Source: Fischerella sp. CENA71 (GTDB lineage: Bacteria; Cyanobacteriota; Cyanobacteriia; Cyanobacteriales; Nostocaceae). Taken from it: 57,439 bases of DNA. The translations under genes were made by a program, and so were the position numbers. Positions 9,530-18,040 of the stretch are shown here, one piece after another. The stretch covers positions 1-57,439 of the forward strand of contig JANBVI010000010.1 in NCBI GenBank assembly GCA_024239075.1, written 5' to 3'. Every line of letters starts with the position of its first letter. The stretch's first letter is position 1. A model generated the notes under the pieces. That model worked only from the letters and a program-made list of their open reading frames with translations. It was not told the origin of the DNA and made no database searches.

Positions 9530-11041
9530 TCAAGGTACTTTTTTTACTAATATCGCAGCCCTGATTCTAAGTATTGAAGCTGTTATTGCTGTAAAAAATA
9601 TACTAAGTAATATATTTCTCCAACTAATTTCTTTTCCGTTAGCACTCACCAAAAACGCTTCCAGCATCAAAGAAGGTAAAAGTATACCCATAATCAGTAA
9701 TAATCTATGAATTATTTGCTGACGTTTAGCCAAAATAGAAAGCAGTGCCAAATAAATTCCTAAAGGTATAAAATTCAAGGCATAGTAAAATATTTTATTT
9801 TCTATGGGAACTAAATCTAGCAAATTTAATGAATAAGAGTTTTGTAAGTTATCTACGTATACTTGAATAGTTGAACGAAAATAACTAATGATAATATGAT
9901 GCGATTGTTTGTCTGTAAAAACATTTGGAACATTCAACTGTATATCGCTAGCATTTTCTCCAGTAATTGGTGTTCTTAACCGCAAGTTTAAATCTGTTCC
10001 CTGCTGTCCTAAAGTAAAATTCCGACGCAAGTGATCAATAGAAATTGACACAATTCGAGCAGGCCCGATTTGATTTGTGTCACTAGTAGATACAACTGTG
10101 CTGATTGTAAATTCAGAGGTATGAGATATTCTTTTATTCAATTTTTTCACAGACCCGGCTGTTTCTAGCCAATTACTAGAACTCAACAAAGCGCCTTGAT
10201 TTTCCTGAACCTCTGAAGGCTGAATACGCCAGAATAATTTGGGTAAATTGCCACTTTTATCCAGATAGTAAGACTTGCCATTTGGATCTAACTTATAAGC
10301 AGCTAACAGAGAATCTCCAAGTTTATCAAAGTAATTTTCATCTGCAAATATTTGTGCAACTTCAATGGCTGACATTGCTCTATCAGTCATCTTTACCTCA
10401 GAAACGTATCCTTGCCAAGGTCTATCTCCTGTGGCTTCATTCCCAATTGTTAGCGGATAATTTAAATTCCAATTACTTAAATTGGTTGTACTTTGCCAAA
10501 AGACTAAATTCAGAGATGATAATAATATATATCCCAAGCAAAATACAGCGATTCTTTTATTAATCTGCCTACTTGTGTTGTTTTCTATGCTTGCTAAGGT
10601 GTAGGCAAAGTTCTCAGAAGAAAACCAATTAAAGCAAAGCCAACCGACAAAACCACCGATACTATTATTAATAATATCGATGAAAGTAGGTGTTCTACCA
10701 GGCAAAAAAACTTGCAAGACTTCAACTATCGTTGATAAACCCGTACTGATTAATATAATTATTAAAATTTCCAGTGCTAATTTTACTCTTTTTCGTTGTA
10801 AAACACTGCTAGCGAAGAATCCTAAAGGTATAAACAATAAAATATTGTTGACTCGGTCTTGGAAAGAGGTCTCGTTACTAAAACTTGCAATCAGTTCTTG
10901 CCAAGAAAAATCATTCGGGAAGAAAAAAGTAAAGGGATAAAGTGTCGCTATCAGTATTACTAATATACTCATTGCGACAAGTGCGTAATTTTTTGTGAAT
11001 TCGACAAAATGAGCGTTACGAATTATCTGACGTTTCTTCAT
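9530..11041 (-). CDS. VanZ-like membrane protein with embedded LamG domain
   Basis: A 503-aa protein. The N-terminal part (about 15-155) has four to five hydrophobic helices and the VanZ pattern EVLQVFLPGRTPTFIDIINNSIGG. A soluble block (about 190-400) resembles a LamG/concanavalin-type lectin domain, with GYVSEVKMTDRAMSAIEVAQIF and FTISTVVSTS plus a long beta-rich stretch. The C terminus (about 420-500) again has membrane helices. A VanZ-type membrane protein with an extracytoplasmic glycan-binding module suggests a cell-surface role, but VanZ proteins have no settled biochemical function. It stands alone, with AT-rich DNA upstream. Confidence 0.72.
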   Translation of the reverse strand: MKKRQIIRNAHFVEFTKNYALVAMSILVILIATLYPFTFFFPNDFSWQELIASFSNETSFQDRVNNILLFIPLGFFASSVLQRKRVKLALEILIIILISTGLSTIVEVLQVFLPGRTPTFIDIINNSIGGFVGWLCFNWFSSENFAYTLASIENNTSRQINKRIAVFCLGYILLSSLNLVFWQSTTNLSNWNLNYPLTIGNEATGDRPWQGYVSEVKMTDRAMSAIEVAQIFADENYFDKLGDSLLAAYKLDPNGKSYYLDKSGNLPKLFWRIQPSEVQENQGALLSSSNWLETAGSVKKLNKRISHTSEFTISTVVSTSDTNQIGPARIVSISIDHLRRNFTLGQQGTDLNLRLRTPITGENASDIQLNVPNVFTDKQSHHIIISYFRSTIQVYVDNLQNSYSLNLLDLVPIENKIFYYALNFIPLGIYLALLSILAKRQQIIHRLLLIMGILLPSLMLEAFLVSANGKEISWRNILLSIFFTAITASILRIRAAILVKKVP

Positions 11042-11650
11042 AGCCGCTGATTGTACTTATACAATTTACTAATTTTATCTATCTAAATATGTATTCCCTT
11101 TAATTTCATTGAATTACGTAATAGCTAGGTAAAACTCTTATTAAAATTCTAGTGATTTACCAATCTTAATATAAGTATTGTTGATTGTTTGTGGTAGCAC
11201 AATCAAAGTTTAAATAATTAAAATATTTTGTAAAAAATTTGTAAAAAATTTGTAAAAAAATAGTAAATTAAATTTTTTACGTTGATAAAATCACCGCAGT
11301 ATTTACTAAAAAAATATGTTTTTCTGTATAAATATTTACTAATTTTGCAAAAATTAAAATAAATAGACTAAAGATATAAAATATACAAGTAAGTAGTAAA
11401 TTGTGTAGGAGTTGTGAAAATTGAAAGGTCAGAACCCCGATTTATTTAAAAAGTTAGGGATTTTTATAGCTTTGCATAAATCAGATAATCTAAAGTTAAA
11501 AATAATACCTTAATTAAGATAAAGTATTAAATAAGTGAATCAGAATCGACAGTAGTGTTGACAACGTAGAAGTTGTCGGAATGTTTGAGAGAGTGCCATA
11601 AAGAATAAAGGTTTAAACCTGGCGTATCCCCCCATAGATTAATCACAACC
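11042..11650. other. 609-bp AT-rich intergenic region with small tandem repeat
   Basis: It separates the divergent VanZ-LamG gene and the adenylate cyclase. At about 11,229-11,262 an 11-bp unit, TTTGTAAAAAA, is repeated about three times. At 11,558-11,575 GACAAC and GTTGTC form a 6-bp inverted repeat around GTAGAA, beginning inside a TTGACA hexamer, so it could be a promoter/operator for the cyclase about 75 bp downstream. No gene is seen. Confidence 0.35.
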
Positions 11651-13261
11651 ATGATTGAACTCAAACTGCGTTTGCAAGAGGGAAACACAGAAAGAACAGT
11701 AACAGTCAATCAAGATGTTTTCACCATCGGGCGATTACCAGAGTGTGATTTGTACTTGCCCTTTGGGGGGGTTTCCCGTTGTCATGCTCGTTTGTTGAAA
11801 ACAGCTGCCGATATGTGGAGTATTGAGGACATGGGCAGCAAAAACGGGACACAGTTGAACGATCGCCTTGTCACTTCTCCCCAACAGGTGCGTCACGGCG
11901 ATATTATTTGGCTCGGAGATGTGAGTGTAGTCGTCCTGTTGGGGGAACCTGTGGAAACAGTCGTACCAAAACAGGTGGATACAACCGAACAAAAAACTAT
12001 TTTTCACAATGTAAAACAGCTGCAAGAACAATGGATACAAGCTGATAGCCACAATGGCGATATCAGCAACAAAGATAAAAGTATTGCTCGCCTCAAAGAC
12101 TTAGTAGACATCGCCAAAAATCTCTCAGCTGCGGCTTCTATAGAAGAAATTTTTTCTCAAGTGCAAGAAGTTGTTTTCCGTTACTTAAGTAGTATTGATC
12201 GTTTGGCATTACTAATTGATGTGAGTGGTGGTGGTAAATTAGAAATCCTCAATTCTGCGACTAGAAGCAGCTGTCAACATGAATATCTACCTAATGATGG
12301 CAGTTGGATTAGTCGCAGTATCTGTCAAAAGGTTTTTGCCGAAAAAATTGCGATTCAAACTGCTGACGCCCAGCATGATGAGCGTTTTGCAGGAGAACAC
12401 AGTATTCTGGTCAAAGGCATTCGTAGCGCTATGGCTGTACCTTTGTGGGATGAAAACAAAGTAGTTGGTGTGCTGTATGCCGATGCTCATCTTTCTTCTT
12501 ACCATTGGGCAAAAGAAGGTGAAGAAGAACTCAGCTTTTTTTCAGCTTTGGCAAATATTGTCGCTTCCAGTGTGCAACGTTGGTTATTAGCAGAAAAACT
12601 CAAAACTGAAGAAATCATCCGTCAAAGACTAGAACGTTATCATTCCCCAGCAGTTGTACAGCAGTTGATCGCAGTAGGAGCATTACCAGATGGACGCTTG
12701 GCTCCAAAAGAAAGTGAAATTAGCATTTTATTTGCAGATATCGTAGGTTTTACTGCGATGTCCGAACGATTCACTGCAAGAGAAATTGCAGAATTACTCA
12801 ATAAATTATTCGAGGAAATGTTGAAAGAAGTGTTTGCCTACGGCGGCACTTTAGATAAATATATTGGTGACTGCATCATGGCATTTTTTGGCGCTCCCGA
12901 ACCACAACCAGATCACGCTGATCGCGCCGTTTCCGCAGCAATGAAAATGCTCACACGCCTAGAACATCTTAATACTAATAATTTTTGGCAGGAACCACTG
13001 GAATTAAGAATTGCGATTAATAGCGGTAAAGCTGTTGTTGGGGATGTTGGTAGTTCCCAACGGGTAGACTACACTGCTCTTGGTGCAACTATAAATTTAG
13101 CTGCACGTATGGAAGCAGTTTGTCCCCCCAGTGAATGCATCGTCAGCGAAGTCACTTACACGATGCTTTCCCAACCTTCATACTTCCATGAAATGGGAGA
13201 TTACCGCTTTAAAGGTATCAATCGCCTAGTAAAGGTGTATCAGACGAAATTACATAAGTAG
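11651..13261 (+). CDS. class III adenylate cyclase with FHA and GAF domains
   Basis: Predicted to make cAMP from ATP. The domain order over 536 aa is FHA (about 1-100; TIGRLPECDL, VSRCHARL, GSKNGTQLN), GAF (about 155-310) and a cyclase homology domain (about 350-530). The catalytic domain has both metal Asp residues (FADIVGFT and YIGDCIMAFFG), the adenine-specifying Lys in TLDKYIGD with the Asp of VDYTALG, and the transition-state Asn/Arg in TINLAARME. It therefore looks like a true, ATP-specific enzyme. The FHA domain suggests binding to phosphothreonine partners and the GAF a small-molecule or redox input. A Ser/Thr kinase lies 2.3 kb away, but a link is speculative. Confidence 0.93.
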   Translation: MIELKLRLQEGNTERTVTVNQDVFTIGRLPECDLYLPFGGVSRCHARLLKTAADMWSIEDMGSKNGTQLNDRLVTSPQQVRHGDIIWLGDVSVVVLLGEPVETVVPKQVDTTEQKTIFHNVKQLQEQWIQADSHNGDISNKDKSIARLKDLVDIAKNLSAAASIEEIFSQVQEVVFRYLSSIDRLALLIDVSGGGKLEILNSATRSSCQHEYLPNDGSWISRSICQKVFAEKIAIQTADAQHDERFAGEHSILVKGIRSAMAVPLWDENKVVGVLYADAHLSSYHWAKEGEEELSFFSALANIVASSVQRWLLAEKLKTEEIIRQRLERYHSPAVVQQLIAVGALPDGRLAPKESEISILFADIVGFTAMSERFTAREIAELLNKLFEEMLKEVFAYGGTLDKYIGDCIMAFFGAPEPQPDHADRAVSAAMKMLTRLEHLNTNNFWQEPLELRIAINSGKAVVGDVGSSQRVDYTALGATINLAARMEAVCPPSECIVSEVTYTMLSQPSYFHEMGDYRFKGINRLVKVYQTKLHK

Positions 13262-13269
13262 ATCGGGGA

Positions 13270-13300
13270 TCAGGGAATGGGGAACGGGGAACAGGGAACT
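13270..13300. repeat. heptanucleotide short tandem repeat (STRR-like)
   Basis: Four consecutive seven-base units of the type (C/T)(A/G)GGGAA lie just behind the cyclase stop. Heptameter short tandemly repeated repetitive (STRR) sequences of this kind are characteristic of heterocystous cyanobacteria. Confidence 0.6.
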
Positions 13301-13310
13301 CGTAAGATTT

Positions 13311-13500
13311 TTTGATTTGTAAATCAAGTTTCTGAGTTGTAAATCAAGTTTCTGAGTTGTAAATCAAGTTTCTGAGTTGTAAATCAAGTTTCTGAGTTGT
13401 AAATCAAGTTTCTGAGTCGTAAATCAAGTTTCTGAGTTGTAAATCAGTTTTTTGGTTCATAAATCAGGTTTATGACTTTTAAATCAGGCTTTTGCTTCGT
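13311..13500. repeat. 20-bp tandem repeat array (9 units)
   Basis: The unit AAATCAAGTTTCTGAGTTGT occurs six times in a row from 13,321 to 13,440, with one T/C change in the fifth copy. Three diverged copies (13,441-13,500) follow that keep AAATCA at 20-bp spacing. A half unit (13,311-13,320) precedes. Copies are sharp on the left and decay on the right. Twenty bases is not a multiple of three and no ORF runs through the array, so it is non-coding. Confidence 0.9.
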
Positions 13501-13534
13501 GAACTTGTTGATATCAAAAAATTTGTTGGGTAAT

Positions 13535-13563
13535 ATCCCCGACTTCTTTAAGAAGTCGGGGAT
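13535..13563. repeat. perfect 29-bp palindrome (dispersed repeat, terminator-like)
   Basis: ATCCCCGACTTCTT, one T, then AAGAAGTCGGGGAT: 14-bp arms with a single central base. A related, less perfect copy with the same ATCCCCGACTT and CGGGGAT ends occurs at 41,232-41,261. This is a known type of dispersed palindrome in Nostoc-like genomes. It could end the cyclase transcript or read-through from either side. Confidence 0.7.
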
Positions 13564-13962
13564 CTTGTAGTTCACGAATAAAATTGGATTACTATATTAC
13601 CCAATAGATATAATCACTTACGTAATAGTATATTTTATTGCGCTTAGATTGCGAAAGATTAACATTTACCAACTAAGTCTTGCTGAAAAGTCTAAAATTT
13701 TTATGGTAGCTAAGAGTATGGACACGGGTAAGCATTTAAAATAGACGACTTGTAAAAATGACTTTTGCATTTTGATATGGGCAAAGGGTAAAGAAGAAAG
13801 GCTTTACCAACCAACGAACACGCGGTTTTGCGTTTACGGTTGGGAGAGATCAAAGTTCTAAGGTGGGAAAACGTTTGTTTTTATGCTTTTACGTTTCCCC
13901 CTTACCCTGCTTCTGCAAGAAGTCAAATGCTTAGTGAAATTATTTTCTACGGGAGGTTGGCT
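13564..13962. other. leader/promoter region of the TCA-bypass genes
   Basis: About 400 bp without a gene. An in-frame upstream extension of the dehydrogenase to 13,828 exists but is unlikely to be translated, because the Shine-Dalgarno sequence GGGAGG at 13,951-13,956 is placed correctly for the ATG at 13,963. No specific operator was recognised. Confidence 0.5.
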
Positions 13963-15330
13963 ATGCCTATCGCCACAGTTAATCCTGCAACAGAGGAATT
14001 GCTCAAAAACTTTGAACCGCATAGTGATGCGGAAATCGCTGCCAAATTAGATTTAGCGCAACGAGCTTTTGAGCATTACCGTCAGACGAGTTTCTCTGAG
14101 CGATCGCGTTGGCTGGAAAAAGCTGCTGAGATTCTTGAACAAGAAAAAGCAGACTTTGCGAAGGTGATGACGCTGGAAATGGGCAAAACTTACAAAAGTG
14201 CGATCGCTGAAGTCGAAAAATGTGCTTTGGTCTGTCGTTACTACGCTGAAAACGCCGCCCAGTTTCTGGCTGAAACCTACGTGGAAACCGACGCTAGCAA
14301 AAGTTTTGTCAAATACCAACCATTAGGTATAGTTCTCGCAGTCATGCCGTGGAATTTCCCCTTCTGGCAAGTATTTCGTTTTGCAGCCCCCGCACTGATG
14401 GCGGGTAATGTTGGTTTACTCAAACATGCTTCCAATGTGCCACAATGTGCTTTGGCAATTGAGGAAATTATCAACAAAGCTGGTTTTCCCGAAGGTGTAT
14501 TTCAAAATTTGTTTATACCTGGTGCTAAAATCGGCGACTTGATGAGTGATGACCGCATAAAAGCTGCTACTTTAACAGGTAGCGAACCAGCAGGCATGTC
14601 ACTTGCTGTTGCATCTGGTAAACAAATTAAAAAAACCGTTCTAGAATTGGGTGGCAGTGATCCATTTATTGTGTTAGAAAGTGCTGACTTGGAAGCAGCA
14701 GTTGCAGTTGCGACTACAGCAAGAATGCTCAATAACGGGCAATCTTGTATTGCTGCGAAACGCTTTATTATTCAAGAAGCGATCGCAGATCAATTTGAAA
14801 AGCTACTGCTAGAAAAATTCCAAGCGCTGAAAGTAGGCGATCCTATGCAATCAGATACTGATGTCGGCCCATTAGCCACTCCTGATATTCTCAAAGAATT
14901 AGATCAACAAGTGAAAACTTGTGTCGAAGCAGGAGCAAAAGTTCTGATTGGCGGACAGTCTTTGGCTGATCGTCCTGGTAACTTCTTTCCACCAACAATA
15001 ATCACAGAACTGTCTCCAGATACTGCGATCGCCAAGGAAGAATTTTTTGGCCCAGTAGCTTTAGTATTCCGCGTACCCAATATTGACGAAGCCATTAAAT
15101 TAGCAAATGCTACACCCTTCGGTTTGGGTGCAAGTGCTTGGACAACAAACTCCCAAGAACAACACCATTTAATCAATGAAATCGAAGCAGGTGCAGTATT
15201 TATTAATGGTATGGTTAAGTCCGATCCTCGCTTACCTTTTGGTGGAATTAAACGATCTGGTTATGGCAGAGAATTGGGTATCCAAGGTATACATGAATTC
15301 GTCAACATTAAAACAGTGTGGGTTAAATGA
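13963..15330 (+). CDS. succinate-semialdehyde dehydrogenase
   Basis: Oxidises succinic semialdehyde to succinate, the second step of the cyanobacterial bypass around the missing 2-oxoglutarate dehydrogenase. 455 aa, aldehyde dehydrogenase superfamily. It shows MPWNFPFWQVFRFAAPALMAGN, TGSEPAG (nucleotide fold), catalytic Glu in LELGGSDPF and catalytic Cys in NNGQSCIAAKRF. I chose the ATG at 13,963 (MPIATVNPATEE) over the longer frame from 13,828. GGGAGG lies six bases upstream, and the extra 45 residues look non-coding. The next gene, 99 bp downstream on the same strand, is the matching decarboxylase, as in Synechococcus PCC 7002 (A2771 beside A2770). Confidence 0.93.
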   Translation: MPIATVNPATEELLKNFEPHSDAEIAAKLDLAQRAFEHYRQTSFSERSRWLEKAAEILEQEKADFAKVMTLEMGKTYKSAIAEVEKCALVCRYYAENAAQFLAETYVETDASKSFVKYQPLGIVLAVMPWNFPFWQVFRFAAPALMAGNVGLLKHASNVPQCALAIEEIINKAGFPEGVFQNLFIPGAKIGDLMSDDRIKAATLTGSEPAGMSLAVASGKQIKKTVLELGGSDPFIVLESADLEAAVAVATTARMLNNGQSCIAAKRFIIQEAIADQFEKLLLEKFQALKVGDPMQSDTDVGPLATPDILKELDQQVKTCVEAGAKVLIGGQSLADRPGNFFPPTIITELSPDTAIAKEEFFGPVALVFRVPNIDEAIKLANATPFGLGASAWTTNSQEQHHLINEIEAGAVFINGMVKSDPRLPFGGIKRSGYGRELGIQGIHEFVNIKTVWVK

Positions 15331-15345
15331 TTTAGTCATTTATCC

Positions 15346-15395
15346 TTAGTCATTTGTCATTTGTACAAATCTAATGGCCAATGACAAATGACTAA
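15346..15395. repeat. 16-bp perfect inverted repeat between the bypass genes
   Basis: TTAGTCATTTGTCATT (15,346-15,361) and its exact complement (15,380-15,395) flank an 18-bp loop. A near-identical repeat follows the decarboxylase at 17,079-17,131. It could attenuate transcription between the two genes or stabilise either message. Confidence 0.65.
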
Positions 15396-15429
15396 TGACA
15401 GAAATATTTTTCGCTAGTGAGGAAGTTCA

Positions 15430-17073
15430 ATGAATACGGCAGAGTTATTAGTAAGGTGCTTAGAAAATGAAGGGGTGCAATATGTTTTTGGACTCCCTGG
15501 CGAAGAAAATCTGCACGTTTTGGAAGCAATAAAACACTCCTCGATTCAATTTATTACTACTCGTCATGAACAAGGTGCAGCATTCATGGCAGATGTTTAC
15601 GGACGTCTGACAGGAAAAGCAGGAGTGTGTCTTTCAACTTTAGGACCAGGGGCAACAAATTTAATGACAGGGGTTGCTGATGCTAACCTCGATGGTGCGC
15701 CACTAGTGGCAATTACCGGGCAAGTCGGAACAGATAGAATGCACATCGAATCTCATCAATATTTAGATTTGGTGGCAATGTTTGCTCCGGTAACAAAATG
15801 GAATAAACAGATTGTCCGACCTAGTATTACACCAGAATTAGTACGCAAAGCATTTAAACTGGCGCAGAGTGAAAAACCAGGGGCAGTTCATATTGATTTA
15901 CCAGAAAATATTGCTGCCATGCCAGTAGAAGGCAAACCATTATATAAGCAAAATGTTGACAGAACTTTTGCTTCTTTTGCGAGCATTCGGTCAGCCTCAG
16001 CCTTAATTTCTCAGGCAAATAACCCAATAATTTTAGTTGGTAACGGTGCAATTCGCGCTCAGGCCAGCGACGCTGTCACACAATTTGCGACTCAATTAAA
16101 TATCCCTGTTGCTAACACATTCATGGGTAAAGGAGTGATTCCCTATACTCATCCTTTAGCATTATGGTCAGTGGGATTACAACAGCGAGATTTTATTAAC
16201 TGTGGCTTTGATAATACAGATTTGGTGATTGCAGTTGGCTATGATCTAATTGAATTTTCACCAAAAAAATGGAATCCTGATAGCAAAATTCCTATTGTTC
16301 ATATTGCTGCTACTCCAGCAGAAATAGATAGTAGTTACATTCCAAATGTGGAAGTTGTAGGTGATATTTCTGATTCTCTTGATGAGATTTTAAAAGTAGC
16401 AGATCGCCAGACTAAACCCAATCCTTACGCTATTAGTTTAAGATCAAATATTCGTTCTGATTACGAACAATATGCCAATGATGATGGGTTTCCAATTAAA
16501 CCTCAAAAAATCATTTATGACTTGCGTCAGGTAATGGGACCAGAAGATATTGTAATTTCTGATGTCGGCGCACATAAAATGTGGATTGCCCGCCATTATC
16601 ATTGTCATAGTCCGAATACTTGCTTGATTTCCAACGGTTTTGCAGCCATGGGAATTGCCATTCCTGGTGCAGTTGCAGCTAAACTAGTTTATCCCAATCG
16701 TAAAGTTGTAGCTGCAACAGGCGATGGCGGCTTTATGATGAATTGTCAAGAATTAGAAACTGCTTTGCGGGTTGGTACAGCATTTGTGACTTTGATTTTT
16801 AATGATGGTGGTTATGGCTTAATTGAGTGGAAACAAGAAAATCACTTTGGTAAAGGTAGATCATCTTTTGTGCATTTTGGCAATCCTGATTTTGTCAAAT
16901 TAGCAGAAAGTATGGGATTAAAAGGTTATCGAGTAGAAGATGCTACGGATTTAGTTCCCGTTTTAAAAGAAGCTCTAGCTCAAGATGTACCAGCAGTGAT
17001 CGATTGTCCTGTAGACTATCGAGAAAATATTCGCTTTACTCAAAAAGCCGGCGAATTGAATTGTGTGGTTTAA
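15430..17073 (+). CDS. 2-oxoglutarate decarboxylase (acetolactate-synthase-like ThDP enzyme)
   Basis: Thiamine-diphosphate enzyme of the IlvB/acetolactate synthase superfamily, 547 aa. The N-terminal domain has GLPGEENLHVLEAI and the catalytic Glu in RHEQGAAFMADVYGR. The C-terminal domain has the ThDP/Mg motif GDGGFMMN followed by FNDGGYGLIEWK. Automatic annotation usually says acetolactate synthase, but position decides. It directly follows succinate-semialdehyde dehydrogenase, the arrangement shown in Synechococcus PCC 7002, where the pair converts 2-oxoglutarate to succinate. No small regulatory subunit (IlvN) is adjacent. GAGGAAG at 15,419-15,425 is a good ribosome site for the ATG. Confidence 0.86.
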   Translation: MNTAELLVRCLENEGVQYVFGLPGEENLHVLEAIKHSSIQFITTRHEQGAAFMADVYGRLTGKAGVCLSTLGPGATNLMTGVADANLDGAPLVAITGQVGTDRMHIESHQYLDLVAMFAPVTKWNKQIVRPSITPELVRKAFKLAQSEKPGAVHIDLPENIAAMPVEGKPLYKQNVDRTFASFASIRSASALISQANNPIILVGNGAIRAQASDAVTQFATQLNIPVANTFMGKGVIPYTHPLALWSVGLQQRDFINCGFDNTDLVIAVGYDLIEFSPKKWNPDSKIPIVHIAATPAEIDSSYIPNVEVVGDISDSLDEILKVADRQTKPNPYAISLRSNIRSDYEQYANDDGFPIKPQKIIYDLRQVMGPEDIVISDVGAHKMWIARHYHCHSPNTCLISNGFAAMGIAIPGAVAAKLVYPNRKVVAATGDGGFMMNCQELETALRVGTAFVTLIFNDGGYGLIEWKQENHFGKGRSSFVHFGNPDFVKLAESMGLKGYRVEDATDLVPVLKEALAQDVPAVIDCPVDYRENIRFTQKAGELNCVV

Positions 17074-17078
17074 TTAAT

Positions 17079-17131
17079 AGTCATTTGTCATTTGTTTTTT
17101 TTCATTTGTGAAGAACGAATGACAAATGACT
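17079..17131. terminator. 14-bp inverted repeat behind the decarboxylase gene
   Basis: AGTCATTTGTCATT (17,079-17,092) pairs perfectly with AATGACAAATGACT (17,118-17,131), followed by TTTTT. It starts five bases after the stop codon, so it probably forms the transcript end. It is the second copy of the repeat found between the two bypass genes. Confidence 0.55.
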
Positions 17132-17165
17132 TTTTAAAACCTGTTAAATAATGAATTATGAAGCG

Positions 17166-17384
17166 TTATTCTTGTAGTTGTCTGTCTATATCTTCAGCAG
17201 TCCGAAAAGGGTGTCTGCTGCGACTTTATTCTATAATTTTGATCGCTGAACGCTTTTTGGTTTCTACTTTTTCTGGCAAAACCACAAAGACATCTACACT
17301 ATCGCCAATTTGAGCTTCTGGTATTTCAATTTCTATTTTGTTTCCTGGTAAAACTTTGGTTGTGATATGTAACGCTGAGTGCAT
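17166..17384 (-). pseudogene. antitoxin-like small gene interrupted by an in-frame stop
   Basis: From the ATG at 17,384 the frame encodes 52 residues (MHSALHITTKVLPGNK..., then EIEIPEAQIGDSVDVFVVLP) and meets TAA at 17,226-17,228. The same frame continues for 19 more codons (SRSRHPFRTAEDIDRQLQE) to a second TAA at 17,166-17,168. The tail has the usual end of the small cyanobacterial antitoxin-like proteins found beside Uma2 or VapC genes (an FxTAEEID-type motif). The first stop is therefore probably a nonsense mutation in a protein of about 72 aa. The gene starts 11 bp after the Uma2 stop. The 52-aa part may still be made. Confidence 0.55.
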
Positions 17385-17395
17385 AAGTTTCCATC

Positions 17396-17965
17396 CTAAA
17401 TGCTTAAAACATCTTCGTAAATATCTGCCATTGTCAAGCTTAAACCAACCGAATCTAAACTTAATTCATTATCTTTACCTAAAATTTCTAGTAACCAATT
17501 TCCTTGAGCATTTTTACGATAAACTTCTACTTTCATGTCATCTTGGGAAACTAGTACATATTCCCGTAAACTTTCTAATCCTTGGTAATTAACAAGTTTT
17601 TCTCTTCTGTCTGTGGCTTCTGTACTTGGTGATAACACTTCTATAATTAAGCAAGGATAATTTAAAAAATAGCGGTCTTGGTCTTGGGGATTACAGGTGA
17701 CAACAACATCAGGATAATAAAAGATATTGTTATTTTGATTCGCTAATTCTATCTTGACTTTCATATCAGCCATAAACACGCTACAGAAACCACCCCGCAA
17801 ATGCGATCGTAGGCGTGAGTAAATATTTCCAGCTATGAGATTATGTTCTTTGCTACCGCCAGACATAGCAAATATTTGACCACCAAGATACTCATGGCGA
17901 ATTTCGCTAGATTTTTCTAGTTGGAAGTATTCTTCAATGCTGAGATAAGTTAATGGTAAAGACAT
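17396..17965 (-). CDS. Uma2 family putative restriction endonuclease (DUF820)
   Basis: A 189-aa PD-(D/E)XK-fold protein of the Uma2 family, hugely expanded in filamentous cyanobacteria. The predicted catalytic set is visible: YYPDVVV (Asp), LIIEVLSPST (Glu, with EVLSPST as the family signature) and TDRREKLVNY (Lys). Biological roles of the family are largely unknown. The N terminus MSLPLTYLSIEEYFQLE is typical, so the ATG at 17,965 is right. The interrupted antitoxin-like frame follows 11 bp downstream, suggesting a two-gene unit. Confidence 0.88.
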   Translation of the reverse strand: MSLPLTYLSIEEYFQLEKSSEIRHEYLGGQIFAMSGGSKEHNLIAGNIYSRLRSHLRGGFCSVFMADMKVKIELANQNNNIFYYPDVVVTCNPQDQDRYFLNYPCLIIEVLSPSTEATDRREKLVNYQGLESLREYVLVSQDDMKVEVYRKNAQGNWLLEILGKDNELSLDSVGLSLTMADIYEDVLSI

Positions 17966-18040
17966 ATTCTTAGTAAATTTTAAGTAGTAAATTTTTAGTG
18001 GGGTATGTTACATTACGGCTTTAACCTAACGCACAATTGT

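Noticed and set aside
13311-13500. CRISPR array
   Set aside because: Units are directly adjacent, 20 bp long, with no unique spacers and no cas genes nearby.
13828-13962. 45-residue N-terminal extension of the succinate-semialdehyde dehydrogenase
   Set aside because: GGGAGG at 13,951 is correctly placed for the ATG at 13,963, and the product then starts like the family (MPIATVNPATEE). The extension looks non-coding.
15430-17073. Acetolactate synthase large subunit (IlvB)
   Set aside because: No IlvN gene, and direct adjacency to succinate-semialdehyde dehydrogenase; the 2-oxoglutarate decarboxylase assignment fits better.
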